DNA of 64,000 bases from Xaviernesmea oryzae (GCF_900109605.1 NZ_FOAM01000012.1:1-64000), one strand, 5' to 3'; shown: positions 37,999-48,365, counted from the first letter of the stretch. Program-made: numbers and translations. Notes: generated by a model from the letters alone, not told the origin.

Positions 37999-38481
37999 TT
38001 AGGCGATCGTCAAAATCTCCAGCTCCTGGCCGTTCAGGCTGACGAGATCGCCCGCGCCTTTGCCCATCAGCAAACGCGCAACCGGCGAGACATAGGAAAT
38101 CGAACCCGCTTTCGGATCGGCCTCATCCTCGCCAACGATGCGATAGCTCTGCCTGCGGCCATCCTCACGGCTGAAGGTGACCAAGCTGCCAAAGGCCACG
38201 ACCTGCGTTCCCTCCGGCGTCGGCATCAGCTGGGCGGTGCGCAGCCGCTCGGTCAGATAGCGCAGATCGCGCAACGGCCCGGCCGATTGGCGACGGCGCT
38301 CATTGACATCCTCAAGCACATTGGCGGCGGTGAAGGCCTCGCGCGCTTCGGCAAGCTGCTGCTCCAGCGCCTTCAGCCCGGCCTCCGTCACGAGGTTCGG
38401 ATGCGTCGAAATCGGCCGATCGGGCAAAAGGGTCTCGGCGGCGGTTTCCGCGCTCTCTTCCTTCATGAAGGCGACGCTCAC
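37999..38481 (-). CDS. GreA/GreB-family elongation factor-like protein
   Basis: A 160-residue protein related to transcript-cleavage factors that rescue paused RNA polymerase. The start of the coiled coil reads HPNLVTEAGLKALEQQLAEAREAF. The C-terminal domain has VAFGSLVTFSREDGRRQSYRIVGEDEADPKAGSISYVSPVARLLMGKGAGDLV, the GreA C-terminal pattern with SPVARALMGK-like spacing. The acidic tip of true GreA (usually two acidic residues between the coils) is hard to place, so it may be a Gre-like regulator rather than a cleavage factor. GTG at 38481 is chosen because AGGAG lies 9 bases upstream. Confidence 0.82.
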   Translation of the reverse strand: MSVAFMKEESAETAAETLLPDRPISTHPNLVTEAGLKALEQQLAEAREAFTAANVLEDVNERRRQSAGPLRDLRYLTERLRTAQLMPTPEGTQVVAFGSLVTFSREDGRRQSYRIVGEDEADPKAGSISYVSPVARLLMGKGAGDLVSLNGQELEILTIA

Positions 38482-38820
38482 GTGTTCGATCTCCTGTGTT
38501 GTGTCGGGATGCTGCGCCCCAGCTGAGGTCAGACCGCCGGCTTCGCGCAGATCCAGGCTGCACCACGGGCCTCGCTGCGCCTTTCCGGGATGTTTGAGCG
38601 TCCTACCGAAAAACCGTCCGAACGCTCGGCATCCTGCACATGTGGTGCGTTTTCGCGCGCGCATCAAGGACCGAACTTGCCCGATCGGTCCCGCCTCTCG
38701 GCTCGCACCGGCGCCGCCATCCTTATGTTTTCTTGATGTCCAGGCGCCCGATCCGAAATCGATCGCTGACGCGGTTTCGCCCTAATCTCGCCCGCGAACC
38801 ATCAGCTTCAGGAGTTTTCA
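38482..38820. other. Divergent region between the Gre-like gene and the kdp operon
   Basis: 340 bases without a gene. A small AT-rich patch (TTATGTTTTCTTGATG, about 38723-38738) within very GC-rich DNA, some 85 bases upstream of the first kdp-linked ORF, is the best candidate for a KdpE-controlled promoter, but no consensus can be confirmed. Confidence 0.35.
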
Positions 38821-38907
38821 ATGGCAGATGTCATCTTTCTGGCCGTGGGCATTGGCAGCTTGGTCGCCTTCGGCGCCTATGCCGGCCTGCTCGGGCGCAT
38901 GAGGTAG
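38821..38907 (+). CDS. 28-residue membrane peptide heading the kdp operon
   Basis: A short frame reading MADVIFLAVGIGSLVAFGAY and ending AGLLGRMR: one hydrophobic helix with a basic C-terminus. AGGAG at 38810-38814 is ideally spaced for the ATG, and the stop lies 8 bases before kdpF. It is too short for most gene callers. Similar tiny membrane ORFs precede kdpF in other bacteria as far as I recall, and they remain unnamed. It may be an extra small subunit, or stabilise the complex as KdpF does. Confidence 0.65.
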   Translation: MADVIFLAVGIGSLVAFGAYAGLLGRMR

Positions 38908-38915
38908 ATCGCGAC

Positions 38916-39002
38916 ATGATCGAGCCTCTTGCCGGCCTTCTCGTGGCGGTGCTTCTCGCCGCCTATCTTCTTGTCACGCTTCTGCGCCCAGAGCGCTTTT
39001 GA
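38916..39002 (+). CDS. kdpF: Potassium-transporting ATPase subunit KdpF
   Basis: A 28-residue single-helix protein (MIEPLAGLLVAVLLAAYLLV, ending TLLRPERF). The C-terminal L-x-x-PERF is the KdpF hallmark. KdpF stabilises the KdpABC complex in the inner membrane. It lies 15 bases before kdpA. Confidence 0.92.
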   Translation: MIEPLAGLLVAVLLAAYLLVTLLRPERF

Positions 39003-39017
39003 TCGGAGCGTTCCTTT

Positions 39018-40727
39018 ATGACCCTTCTCGGATGGCTGCAGATCGCGGCCCTGTTTCTCGCCGTTCTCGTCACCGTCAAGCCCCTTGGGCTGTACATGGC
39101 GCGTGTCTTTAATGGCGAGTCCACCTTTATCTCACCGCTTCTCGCGCCTGTCGAAGCGGGCTTTTACCGCCTGTCCGGCGTGGACCCCAAACGCGAACAG
39201 GGCTGGCTTGCTTACACGCTGGCGATGCTCGCCTTCTCGCTGGCGGGCTTTCTGGCGCTTTATGCGATCCTGCGCCTGCAGGCGTTTCTGCCCTATAATC
39301 CGCAGGGCTTCGCCAATGTACCGCCGGATCTCGCCTTCAACACGGCGGTGAGCTTCCTCACCAACACCAACTGGCAGAACTATGCCGGCGAAGCGACGAT
39401 GAGCCATTTCAGCCAGATGGCGGGGCTGACCGTGCAGAATTTCGTTTCTGCCGCCACCGGCATGGCCATCGCGGTCGCGCTGACGCGGGCCTTTGCCCGC
39501 TCCAAGGCTGCGACACTCGGCAATTTCTGGGTCGATCTGACGCGCGCCACGCTCTACGTGCTTCTGCCGCTGGCCATCGTCACGGCGCTCGTCTTCGTGG
39601 CCATGGGCCTGCCGCAGACACTCGACGCCTCCGTGACCGCCACCACGCTCGATGGCGGTCAGCAGGTGATCTCGCTCGGCCCTATCGCCAGCCAAGAGGC
39701 GATCAAGCAGCTCGGCACCAATGGCGGCGGCTTCTTCAACGCCAATGCCGCCCATCCCTTCGAAAACCCCACGGCACTGTCCAACCTCCTCAACATCTTC
39801 GCGATGCTCTGGATCTCCACCGCCCTCGTCTACAGCTTCGGCCAGATGGTCGGCGACCGGCGCCAGGGCTGGGCTCTGCTAGCCGCCATTGCCGTGCTGC
39901 TCATCGCCGGCGTCGGCATCATCTATTGGGCGGAATCGCAGGGCAATCCGATCCTGACGGCGCTCGGCCTCGATGCCGGCGGCGGCAATATGGAAGGCAA
40001 GGAGGTTCGTTTCGGCCAGTCCGCCAGCGCGCTTTATGCCGCGGTCACGACAGGGCTGTCCGATGGTGGCGTCAACGCCATGCATGGCTCGTTCACCGGG
40101 CTCGGCGGGCTCGTGCCGATGTTCCTGATCCAGCTCGGCGAAGTGCTGCCCGGCGGCGTGGGCTCGGGGCTCTACGGCCTGCTCGTCTTCGCGCTTCTGG
40201 CCGTCTTCGTTGCCGGCCTGATGGTCGGCCGCACGCCGGAATTTCTCGGCAAGAAGATCGAGGGGCGGGAGATGAAATATGCCATGCTCGCCGTCCTGAT
40301 CCTGCCGACGGTCATTCTTGGCTTCACGGCGATATCCGCCATGCTGCCGGTGGCAGTCGCCAGCATCGGCACGGCGGGGCCGCATGGCCTGTCGGAGATT
40401 CTCTACGCCTTCACCTCGGCAGCCGGTAATAACGGCTCCGCCTTTGGCGGGCTCTCCGGCAACACGCTCTGGTACAACTCGACGCTCGCAATCACCATGC
40501 TGCTCGGCCGGTTCGCCTATGCGGTGCCCGTGCTGGCGATTGCCGGCTCGCTTGCCGCCAAGACGAAGACGCCCGCCTCCGGCGGCACCTTCCCGACCCA
40601 TACGCCGCTCTTCGTCGGCCTGCTTGTCGGCATCATCCTCATCCTCGGCGGCCTGCAATTCTTCCCCGCGCTCGCCCTCGGCCCCATCGTCGAGCATTTC
40701 GCCATGCTTGCCGGGCAGACCTTTTAA
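39018..40727 (+). CDS. kdpA: Potassium-transporting ATPase subunit KdpA
   Basis: A 569-residue, about ten-helix membrane protein that forms the potassium channel part of the Kdp pump. The four selectivity-loop regions are visible: [61 protein letters not shown] and [18 protein letters not shown] lies 9 bases before the ATG. The length is as in E. coli (557). Confidence 0.96.
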   Translation: MTLLGWLQIAALFLAVLVTVKPLGLYMARVFNGESTFISPLLAPVEAGFYRLSGVDPKREQGWLAYTLAMLAFSLAGFLALYAILRLQAFLPYNPQGFANVPPDLAFNTAVSFLTNTNWQNYAGEATMSHFSQMAGLTVQNFVSAATGMAIAVALTRAFARSKAATLGNFWVDLTRATLYVLLPLAIVTALVFVAMGLPQTLDASVTATTLDGGQQVISLGPIASQEAIKQLGTNGGGFFNANAAHPFENPTALSNLLNIFAMLWISTALVYSFGQMVGDRRQGWALLAAIAVLLIAGVGIIYWAESQGNPILTALGLDAGGGNMEGKEVRFGQSASALYAAVTTGLSDGGVNAMHGSFTGLGGLVPMFLIQLGEVLPGGVGSGLYGLLVFALLAVFVAGLMVGRTPEFLGKKIEGREMKYAMLAVLILPTVILGFTAISAMLPVAVASIGTAGPHGLSEILYAFTSAAGNNGSAFGGLSGNTLWYNSTLAITMLLGRFAYAVPVLAIAGSLAAKTKTPASGGTFPTHTPLFVGLLVGIILILGGLQFFPALALGPIVEHFAMLAGQTF

Positions 40728-40739
40728 GGAACAGTCTTT

Positions 40740-42794
40740 ATGTCCATTGAGCAATCCCCGGCCGCGCCGCTGCGGCGGCCCGGCCTTCTGGATCCGGCCA
40801 TTCTGGGGCCGGCAACCTTGTCGGCCTTCATCAAGCTCGATCCACGCCAGCTGGTGCGCAATCCCGTGATCTTCGTCACCGAGGTTGTGGCCGCGCTGGT
40901 CACCGCCCTGTTCCTGCGCGATCTTCTTGCCGGCAATGCGCCCGGCTTCTCCGGCCAGATCGCCGCGTGGCTCTGGTTCACCGTGCTCTTCGCCACCTTT
41001 GCCGAAGCCGTGGCGGAAGGGCGCGGCAAGGCCCAGGCCGACAGCCTGCGCCGCACCCGCTCGGAACTCTCCGCCCGCCGGCTGTCCACCGATGGCGCCA
41101 GCAGCGAAACCGTGCCCGCCACTGCCTTGAAGCTCGGCGATGTGGTCGTCGTCGAAGCCGGGGAGCTGATCCCCGGCGATGGCGAGGTGATCGAAGGCAT
41201 CGCCTCGGTCAATGAAAGCGCCGTGACCGGCGAATCCGCGCCGGTCATCCGGGAATCGGGCGGCGACCGCTCGGCCGTCACCGGCGGCACGCAGGTGCTC
41301 TCCGACCGGCTGGTGATCCGCATCACCGCAGCACCCGGCCTCGGCTTCGTCGACCGGATGATCGCGCTGATCGAGGGCGCCAAGCGCCAGAAGACGCCGA
41401 ACGAGATTGCCCTGTCGATCCTGCTGTCGGGCCTGACCCTGATCTTCCTGATCGCGGTCGTCACCCTCTGGGGCCTGGCCGGCTATTCCGGCACGCTGCT
41501 GAGCGTCACCGTTCTTGCCGCGCTCCTGGTCACGCTGATCCCCACCACCATCGGCGGCCTTCTCTCCGCCATCGGCATTGCCGGCATGGACCGGCTGGTG
41601 CGCTTCAACGTCATCGCAACCTCGGGCCGCGCGGTTGAAGCCGCCGGCGACGTCGATACCCTGCTGCTCGACAAGACCGGAACGATCACCTTCGGCAACC
41701 GCATGGCGACCGATTTCCTGCCGGTCAATGGCGTGAGCGGCACCTCGCTCGCCGAAGCGGCGCTCCTCTCGAGCCTGGCCGATCAGACGCCCGAGGGTCG
41801 CTCGATCGTTGCGCTTGCCTCTGGCGATTATGGGGTCCCTACACCGGCGGCGCAGCCGGATGCGGTCATCGCCTTCACGGCGGAAACGCGTCTCTCCGGC
41901 GTCGACATGGGCGAGCGGCGCATTCGCAAGGGTGCGGTTGAGGCGGTCCTGCGCTTTGCCGGCGTGACGGCGATCGCGGCGCCGGCTGAATTTTCCGCAG
42001 CCGTGGACCGCATCGCCCGCAGCGGCGGCACGCCGCTGGCCGTGGCGGATGGCGAGCGCCTGCTCGGCGTCATCCATCTCAAGGATGTGGTCAAGCCCGG
42101 CATCAAGGAGCGCTTCGCCCAGATGCGGGCCATGGGCATCCGCACGGTGATGGTGACAGGCGACAATCCGGTCACGGCGGCGGCCATCGCCTCGGAAGCC
42201 GGTGTCGATGATTATCTCGCCCAGGCAACGCCGGAAGACAAGCTGGCCTTTATCCGCAAGGAGCAGGAAGGCGGCAGGTTGATCGCCATGTGCGGCGACG
42301 GCACCAATGACGCCCCGGCGCTGGCCCAGGCCGATGTCGGCGTGGCCATGCAGACCGGCACCCAGGCCGCGCGGGAGGCCGCCAATATGGTGGACCTAGA
42401 CTCCAGCCCGACCAAGCTGATCGAGATCGTCGAGATCGGCAAGCAGCTCCTGATGACGCGCGGTGCGCTGACCACCTTCTCGATCGCCAACGACGTCGCC
42501 AAATATTTCGCGATCATCCCGGCGCTGTTCATCACCACCTATCCGAGCCTGGCCGCGCTGAACATCATGGGCCTCGCCTCGCCGCAATCGGCGATCCTCT
42601 CGGCGGTGATCTTCAATGCGCTGATCATCGTCGCGCTCATTCCGCTGGCGCTGAAGGGCGTGACCTATCGCCCGGTCGGGGCTGCCGCGCTCCTGCGTCG
42701 AAACCTGTTCCTCTACGGGTTCGGCGGCCTTCTCCTGCCCTTCATCGGCATCAAGCTCGTTGACCTCGCGGTCACGGCTCTTCATCTGGTGTAA
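40740..42794 (+). CDS. kdpB: Potassium-transporting ATPase ATP-binding subunit KdpB
   Basis: A 684-residue P-type ATPase that drives potassium uptake. The phosphorylation site is Asp311 in [16 protein letters not shown]. Also visible are the actuator loop [13 protein letters not shown], the ATP-binding region with KGAVEAV, and the hinge [32 protein letters not shown] followed by [22 protein letters not shown]. Twelve bases separate it from kdpA, and 2 bases lie before kdpC. Confidence 0.97.
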   Translation: MSIEQSPAAPLRRPGLLDPAILGPATLSAFIKLDPRQLVRNPVIFVTEVVAALVTALFLRDLLAGNAPGFSGQIAAWLWFTVLFATFAEAVAEGRGKAQADSLRRTRSELSARRLSTDGASSETVPATALKLGDVVVVEAGELIPGDGEVIEGIASVNESAVTGESAPVIRESGGDRSAVTGGTQVLSDRLVIRITAAPGLGFVDRMIALIEGAKRQKTPNEIALSILLSGLTLIFLIAVVTLWGLAGYSGTLLSVTVLAALLVTLIPTTIGGLLSAIGIAGMDRLVRFNVIATSGRAVEAAGDVDTLLLDKTGTITFGNRMATDFLPVNGVSGTSLAEAALLSSLADQTPEGRSIVALASGDYGVPTPAAQPDAVIAFTAETRLSGVDMGERRIRKGAVEAVLRFAGVTAIAAPAEFSAAVDRIARSGGTPLAVADGERLLGVIHLKDVVKPGIKERFAQMRAMGIRTVMVTGDNPVTAAAIASEAGVDDYLAQATPEDKLAFIRKEQEGGRLIAMCGDGTNDAPALAQADVGVAMQTGTQAAREAANMVDLDSSPTKLIEIVEIGKQLLMTRGALTTFSIANDVAKYFAIIPALFITTYPSLAALNIMGLASPQSAILSAVIFNALIIVALIPLALKGVTYRPVGAAALLRRNLFLYGFGGLLLPFIGIKLVDLAVTALHLV

Positions 42795-42796
42795 TC

Positions 42797-43366
42797 ATGA
42801 TCCAGCATCTTCGTCCCGCCTTCGTCATGACGGCGCTCTTCACGCTCCTGCTCGGCCTTGCCTATCCTCTTGGCATCACCAGCCTCGCCCAGGCCGTCAT
42901 GCCCAATGCGGCGCAGGGCAGCCTGATCCGGCGCGATGGCGCGGTGGTCGGCTCGCAGTTGATCGGCCAGGCAACGACCTCGCCGCGCTACTTCTGGCCG
43001 CGCCCCTCCGCCACGGCGCCAGACCCCTACAATGCGTCGGCCTCCAGCGGCGCCAATCTTGGGCCGACCTCGGCCAAGCTTGCCGAACGGGTGAAAAGCG
43101 ATATCGAACGTCTGCATACGGCCGGCATTGCCGGGCCGCTTCCCGCGGACGCGGCGACCGCCTCCGGCTCCGGGCTGGATCCGCATATTTCGCCGGCTTT
43201 CGCCCGCGCCCAGATCGCCCGCGTGGCGCGCGAGAGAGGGATGACGGAGGCGCAACTGTCGGATCTCGTCGGCCGCGTGGAAGAGGGCCGATTGCTCGGA
43301 TTTATCGGTGAGCCGCGCGTCAATGTGCTAAGGCTCAATCTCGCCCTCGATGCCATGAAGTCCTGA
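42797..43366 (+). CDS. kdpC: Potassium-transporting ATPase subunit KdpC
   Basis: A 189-residue protein with one N-terminal membrane helix (PAFVMTALFTLLLGLAYPLGIT) and a periplasmic domain. Family signatures are NAAQGSLIRRDGAVVGSQLIGQ, SPRYFWPRPSA, NASASSGANLGPTS and the C-terminal GLDPHISPAFARAQIARVARERG. It assembles with KdpA and KdpB and raises potassium affinity. Confidence 0.96.
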   Translation: MIQHLRPAFVMTALFTLLLGLAYPLGITSLAQAVMPNAAQGSLIRRDGAVVGSQLIGQATTSPRYFWPRPSATAPDPYNASASSGANLGPTSAKLAERVKSDIERLHTAGIAGPLPADAATASGSGLDPHISPAFARAQIARVARERGMTEAQLSDLVGRVEEGRLLGFIGEPRVNVLRLNLALDAMKS

Positions 43367-43369
43367 TCG

Positions 43370-46063
43370 ATGACCGCAAGCCGCGACACCAGGGAAGGCC
43401 GGCCGGACCCGGACAGGCTCTTGGCCCAGACACGGGCCGAAGCGCGGGGACGGCTGACCATCTTCCTCGGTGCCGCGCCCGGCGTCGGCAAGACCTACGC
43501 CATGCTTTCGCGGGCCCGCAAGCTGAAGGAGGATGGCGTCGATATCGTCATCGGCCTCGTCGAAACCCATGGACGCCAAGAGACGGCGGCGCTCGTCGAC
43601 GGGCTGGAGGTGCTGCCGCGTGCCACCTTCGCCCATCGCGGGCACGATCTCGCGGCATTCGATCTCGATGGCGCACTGGCCCGCAAGCCCCGCGTCATCG
43701 TCGTGGACGAGCTGGCCTCCAGCAATCCCGAGGGCGCACGCCATCCCAAACGCTTTCAGGATATCGAGGAGCTGATCGAGGCCGGCATCGAGGTCTGGAC
43801 GGCCATGAACATCCAGCATCTGGAGAGCCTCTCGGATGTGGTGACCGACATCACGGGCGTGCGTGTGCGCGAACGCGTGCCCGACATCGTGCTGCAGGAG
43901 GCGGACGAGGTGCTGCTGGTGGATATTCCGCCGGTGGAGCTGATCGAACGGCTGAAGGCCGGCAAGGTCTATCTGCCCGATAGCGCCAACCGCGCTGCCG
44001 AGCGCTTCTTTCGCGCGGGCAATCTCACCGCCTTGCGCGAACTGGCGCTGCGCCGAACGGCCGATCATGTCGATGACGACATGGTCGATTACCTCAAGCG
44101 CCATGCGATCGAAGGCGCCTGGGCATCGGCCGAGCGGCTGATCGTCTGCGTCGGCGACGATGCGCTGTCAGACAAGGTTGTGCGCACCGCCAGCCGGCTT
44201 GCCTCCGGGCTTAACGCACCCTGGATCGTGGTGTCGCTGGAGCGCGCCGACCGCGAGCCGGCCGATGCCGACGCACCCGCGCGCGTGGATGCGCTGTTCA
44301 AGCTGGCCGAGGGACTGGGCGCGGAAACGCGGCGGCTGGTGGCGACCGATTTCGTCGCCGAACTGCTGAGGCTCGCGCGGCGCGAACACGCGACCCAGAT
44401 CGTTCTCGGGGCGCAGCCGCCCGGCCGCTGGCCGTTTCGGCGCCCCTCGCTGGCGCAGGCGCTGGCCTCGCAGGCGGAGGGCTTGAGCCTGCATCTCGTC
44501 ACGGGCAGCGAAACGGACCAAGTGCCGCGATCGCGCCGACGCGCGCAGCCCCGGCGGCGCGATGCGCTGCTCTCAGGGCTAACGGCAGTGGTCAGCGCCG
44601 GCGCGGCCACCTTGCTGGCGGTCGGCATCGAGCAGATGATCAGGCTGCCGAATGTGTCGCTTCTGTTTTTGATGGCCGTGGTCGTCTCGGCCATCCGCGC
44701 CGGCTATCTCGCGGCCTTCGCCACCGCTGTGCTGTCTGGCCTCGCCTATAATTTCTTCTTCATCCCGCCGCTTTACACTTTCACGATCGCTTCGCCGCAC
44801 GAGGTCTTCGCCTTCTGCATCTTTCTCGGCGCCGCACTGCTGGTCGGCGGCCTGGCCTCGCGGGTGCGCGAGCAGGCGGAGGCGGCCCGGCTTCGCGCCC
44901 GCACCGTGCAGTCCCTTTATGATTTTGCCGGCAAGCTGGCTGGAACCGTCAAGGCTGACGACGTGCTCTGGGCAGCGGCCTCGCAGCTGCATGAAACGCT
45001 CGGTCGGCCGGTCGCGCTCTTCGTCCCGCGCGATGGCGAACTGGCCTTGGCGCTGACCTGGCCGCCGGATGCCGAGCCTGACGTGACCGACCGGGCGGCT
45101 GCGCGCTGGGCCTTCGAGCATCGCGAAGCCAGCGGCCATGGCACGGGCACGCTGCCCGCAAGCGCCTATCGCTTCCGGCCAATGGAAAGCCCGCATGGCG
45201 TGGTCGGCGTTTGCGGTCTGCGCTGGGAGGGCCTGGCGCCGGACAGCCTGTCTGAGCGGATGCTCGACGCCGTGCTCGACCAGGCAGCGGTCGCGCTCGA
45301 CCGGGCGCGGCTGGCGGATGAAAGCATCGCCCAGGCAGCCAAGCTTCAGGGCGACAATCTGCGCGCCGCGCTGCTCTCGTCGATTTCGCATGATCTGCGC
45401 ACGCCGCTTTCCACCATCACCGGCGCTGTCACCAGCCTGCGGCAATTGGGCGAGCGCATGCGGCCGGAAAGCCGCGACGATCTTCTGCTGACCATCGAGG
45501 AAGAGAGCGCACGTCTCAGCCGCTTCGTCGCCAATCTCCTCGATATGACGCGCATCGAGGCGGGCACATTGGAAGCCCGGCATGACTGGATCGACATCGG
45601 CGATGTGGTGCGCGCGGCAGCGGAGCGCAGCGCCCGGTATTTTCCGGAGCTGACGGTGGAAACCTCGATCGCGCAGGATCTGCCGCTGATCCGGGCCGAT
45701 AGCGTGCTTCTCGGCCAGGTCCTCTTCAATCTGCTCGACAATGCCGGCAAATATGCGCCGGGCGAACCGGTGAAAATCTACGTGCGCAAGGAGGGAGACA
45801 GCCTGATGATCTCGGTGACCGATGGCGGACGCGGCATTCCGCAGAAGGATCTGGAGACGATTTTCGACAAGTTCTTCCGCCGTGGCAAGCCGGATGGGCG
45901 CGCGCCCGGCACCGGCCTCGGCCTGTCGATCGCGCGCGGCTTTGTCGAAGCCATGGGTGGCAGGATCACGGCCGAGAGCCCGGCGCACAAACGGCGCGGC
46001 ACGCGCATGACCCTGCGCTTCCCGCTGACGGCACAGGACAAGCCGCCGGGCTTGCCAGCATGA
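43370..46063 (+). CDS. kdpD: Sensor histidine kinase KdpD
   Basis: An 897-residue kinase that senses potassium limitation. The N-terminal KdpD domain carries a Walker A motif GAAPGVGKTYAML and FQDIEELIEAGIEVWTAMNIQHLESL. A Usp-like domain follows (WIVVSLERAD...). Four transmembrane helices lie around residues 400-500, then a GAF-like region. The kinase core has His674 in SSISHDLRTPLSTITGAV, NLLDNAGKYAPG, DGGRGIP and GTGLGLSIARGFVEAMGG. It starts 3 bases after kdpC and overlaps kdpE by 4 bases. Confidence 0.96.
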   Translation: MTASRDTREGRPDPDRLLAQTRAEARGRLTIFLGAAPGVGKTYAMLSRARKLKEDGVDIVIGLVETHGRQETAALVDGLEVLPRATFAHRGHDLAAFDLDGALARKPRVIVVDELASSNPEGARHPKRFQDIEELIEAGIEVWTAMNIQHLESLSDVVTDITGVRVRERVPDIVLQEADEVLLVDIPPVELIERLKAGKVYLPDSANRAAERFFRAGNLTALRELALRRTADHVDDDMVDYLKRHAIEGAWASAERLIVCVGDDALSDKVVRTASRLASGLNAPWIVVSLERADREPADADAPARVDALFKLAEGLGAETRRLVATDFVAELLRLARREHATQIVLGAQPPGRWPFRRPSLAQALASQAEGLSLHLVTGSETDQVPRSRRRAQPRRRDALLSGLTAVVSAGAATLLAVGIEQMIRLPNVSLLFLMAVVVSAIRAGYLAAFATAVLSGLAYNFFFIPPLYTFTIASPHEVFAFCIFLGAALLVGGLASRVREQAEAARLRARTVQSLYDFAGKLAGTVKADDVLWAAASQLHETLGRPVALFVPRDGELALALTWPPDAEPDVTDRAAARWAFEHREASGHGTGTLPASAYRFRPMESPHGVVGVCGLRWEGLAPDSLSERMLDAVLDQAAVALDRARLADESIAQAAKLQGDNLRAALLSSISHDLRTPLSTITGAVTSLRQLGERMRPESRDDLLLTIEEESARLSRFVANLLDMTRIEAGTLEARHDWIDIGDVVRAAAERSARYFPELTVETSIAQDLPLIRADSVLLGQVLFNLLDNAGKYAPGEPVKIYVRKEGDSLMISVTDGGRGIPQKDLETIFDKFFRRGKPDGRAPGTGLGLSIARGFVEAMGGRITAESPAHKRRGTRMTLRFPLTAQDKPPGLPA

Positions 46064-46752
46064 GCGCCGACCGCATCCTCGTCGTCGACGACGAACCGCA
46101 GATCCAGCGCTTCCTGCGCCCGGCGCTGGTGGCGGCCGGATATGAAGTGATCGAGGCACGCAACGGGGCAGAGGCGCTGAAGGCCGCCGCCACAGCCGCG
46201 CCCGACGCCATCATTCTCGACCTCGGCCTTCCCGACATGGACGGGAAGGATGTGGTGGCGGAGCTGCGGGGCTGGAGCCAGGTGCCGATCATCATCCTCT
46301 CGGCGCGCGACCGCGAGAGCGAAAAGATCGCCGCGCTCGATCTCGGCGCCGACGACTATATCGAAAAGCCCTTCAGCATCGGCGAGCTGACCGCGCGCAT
46401 CCGCACGGCGCTGCGCCACCGCATGCGCGCGGAGATGAAGACGGATCATGTCTCGATCGACGGACTGGAAATCGACACGCTGAAGCGGCTCGTCACCCGC
46501 GATGGCGCGGCCGTGCGCCTGACGCCGAAGGAATATGACCTGCTGGCACTGCTGGCGCGCCATGCTGACAGGGTGGTGACCCACCAGACGCTGCTGACGG
46601 CCGTCTGGGGCCGCGCCCATGGCGACGACCTGCATTACCTGCGCGTCTTCATCGGCCAGTTGCGCCAGAAGATCGAGCGCGATCCGGCCAAGCCCGCCAT
46701 CATCCGCACCGAGCCCGGCATCGGCTACCGTTTCGTCACCGAGATGCCGTGA
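46060..46752 (+). CDS. kdpE: Response regulator KdpE
   Basis: A 230-residue OmpR-type regulator that activates the kdp operon when phosphorylated by KdpD. The receiver domain has the acidic pair D10-D11 and phospho-acceptor Asp54 in IILDLGLPDMDG, with K at EKPFSIGEL. The winged helix is VRLTPKEYDLLALLARHADRVVTHQTLLTAVWG...YLRVFIGQLRQKIE. Its start overlaps kdpD (ATGA). Confidence 0.95.
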   Translation: MSADRILVVDDEPQIQRFLRPALVAAGYEVIEARNGAEALKAAATAAPDAIILDLGLPDMDGKDVVAELRGWSQVPIIILSARDRESEKIAALDLGADDYIEKPFSIGELTARIRTALRHRMRAEMKTDHVSIDGLEIDTLKRLVTRDGAAVRLTPKEYDLLALLARHADRVVTHQTLLTAVWGRAHGDDLHYLRVFIGQLRQKIERDPAKPAIIRTEPGIGYRFVTEMP

Positions 46753-47196
46753 CCACCGCGGCCGCGGCGGTCGGAGGGTGACAACGAAAGTGTCATCATC
46801 GCGCAACCTGACGTGCGTCGGTGGCGATGCGGTTGTGAAGCGCGCCATGCGGCTTGGCGTAGCGCATCCGCGTTCCCGTCGCTTCGGCAAGCCCTCTGAT
46901 GGCGCCGATCTGATCGATGACATGTAAGCGGTGTTTTACCCGCACAATGACCAAGCTCAATTGGCCTCTCGAAAAATTGCCGCGACGCCTTTGATGGCAA
47001 AAATGCGTCAAAAGCGGTCATTGCGAGTGCCGCAAAACCAACTATTCTGCGACGTCGCAAAAGTCAGGAAAACAAGTGTCGTTTCAATCGGGAGTTTCGC
47101 GTCAATGTCGAGGCCGAGCTTGTGAAGCTGTCGGAAGCGGATCGGCCCAGTCTTTTCGTACTCCGCTTGTATAGCCTGCGCTTGAAAGGAGATCGA
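46753..47196. other. AT-richer gap after kdpE
   Basis: 444 bases without a supported gene. The base composition is clearly less GC-rich than the flanking operons, consistent with an accessory insertion point. The DUF1801 gene promoter should lie in it. Confidence 0.4.
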
Positions 47197-47586
47197 ATGG
47201 CCGATCCGGTCGGAACCTTTGAACAGGTGATCGCTCTGGAACCACACCACGAAGCGTTGCTTCGTGCCTTGCGGGCGCTGGCCTCAGAACTGCACCCTGA
47301 TCGCGTAGAGGTCTCGCGGCCAGGTGATCGGGCCGTGAGTTGGGGCTGGGGACCAAAGAAGATGAGCGAGGCCTATGCCTGCACGCTTCCCTACAAGGAT
47401 CACGTGAACCTCGCCTTTTACCGGGGCGCTACTCTAGCTGATCCAGCCGGAAAGCTTCGAGGCAATGGGAAGGCGATGCGGCACATGTCGCTAACCCGAG
47501 TGGATCAACTGAACGACCCGGCAGTTCGGGATTTACTGGTAGCGGCGCGAGAAGAGCGGCGACAGGCGCTCCTGCTACCTAACTGA
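47197..47586 (+). CDS. DUF1801 domain protein
   Basis: A 129-residue protein with the DUF1801 pattern: a short helix with ALEPHHEALLRALRALASELHPD, then the beta-rich core GDRAVSWGWGPKKMSEAYACTLPYKDHVNLAFYRGATLADPAGKLRGNGKAMRHMSLTRVDQLN. Members are small cytosolic proteins of unknown function. AAAGGAG sits 5-6 bases before the ATG at 47197; a longer frame from 47122 has no such signal. It stands alone between kdpE and a pxpA remnant, in a stretch with lower GC than its surroundings, so it may have been acquired. Confidence 0.75.
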   Translation: MADPVGTFEQVIALEPHHEALLRALRALASELHPDRVEVSRPGDRAVSWGWGPKKMSEAYACTLPYKDHVNLAFYRGATLADPAGKLRGNGKAMRHMSLTRVDQLNDPAVRDLLVAAREERRQALLLPN

Positions 47587-47768
47587 TCAGAACCACGAAC
47601 AAGCGGGCTCGCTCGGCCTGCCATGAGCAACTGCTTTGAATCACGGATATCTCGAAGCCCCTTATCACAGCCCACTCAACCTCGCGCAGCTGGATCGCGA
47701 AAATCCTAACTTTCACGACAGATTCGCCGCCGCTGAAATCAAAACTTAATTTCTGTCGCAGAACTCGG

Positions 47769-47806
47769 TCGCAAAACTCAGAGTTTCGCGGCCGTTTTTT
47801 GCGACT
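47769..47806. other. Large hairpin with nested inner hairpin
   Basis: GTCGCAAAA (47769-47777) pairs with TTTTGCGAC (47798-47806). Inside, CGCAAAACTC can instead pair with GAGTTTCGCG (one mismatch), followed by GCCGTTTTTT. It may end a transcript from the DUF1801 gene or mark the scar of a lost element. Confidence 0.4.
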
Positions 47807-47837
47807 GCGTACGTCCGCAAAGGGCCGACAGCAGACT

Positions 47838-48125
47838 TTAGCTGTTTGTTCTTCCTGAATAAGTCCACGGCAGACGCTCGTCATAGGTGGCATCCAGATC
47901 GCGCCGGCCGAAGCCGACGCGATTAGGATAGGAGACATGGGCGCCGATCGCGCAGCCATCGCTGGCCGCCGCCTTGACCGTCCGGTGGATGCCTTGGGGA
48001 TCGCCGGCGTGGAAGCCGCAGGCGATGTTGGCGCTGGAGACGATGGCGAGCATTGCGGCATCGTCGCCCATGGTCCAGGCACCGTAGCTTTCTCCGAGGT
48101 CGCTATTGAGGTCGATCGCTGCCAT
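47838..48125 (-). pseudogene. pxpA: 5' remnant of pxpA (LamB/YcsF family, 5-oxoprolinase subunit A)
   Basis: The first 80 or so residues are a good match to Pxp[40 protein letters not shown], then [20 protein letters not shown]. The family then continues for about 170 residues more, but here the frame runs into an unrelated tail ([15 protein letters not shown]) and stops. The other subunits pxpB and pxpC are absent. It is a truncated and presumably inactive copy; the break falls near 47880. The start at 48125 is set by homology. Confidence 0.85.
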
Positions 48126-48365
48126 TTCGTTCTCTTCCCTCATGTGAGCCGGCAAACTTCGCAGCATGGCCGACGCGCCTACACGAATCGTCGCAGCGGG
48201 TCACCGGAGCCGCGCGTCCTTAAATGATCGTCACGTTGGCCGAGGCAAGCAAGCCGGTGCAGGCGACTGGGCGTTGAGCCAAACCGCTGAGGATCCTCTT
48301 GCATCAACCCTCGACCCCAGCATAGAGATGCCCATCAGCCCATCAGCCCAGCAGAGCACGTCGCC
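48126..48365. other. Gap between glnE and the pxpA remnant
   Basis: 240 bases without a supported gene. A CCCATCAG repeat occurs near 48330 (CCCATCAGCCCATCAGCCCAG). Nothing else is recognisable. Confidence 0.35.
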
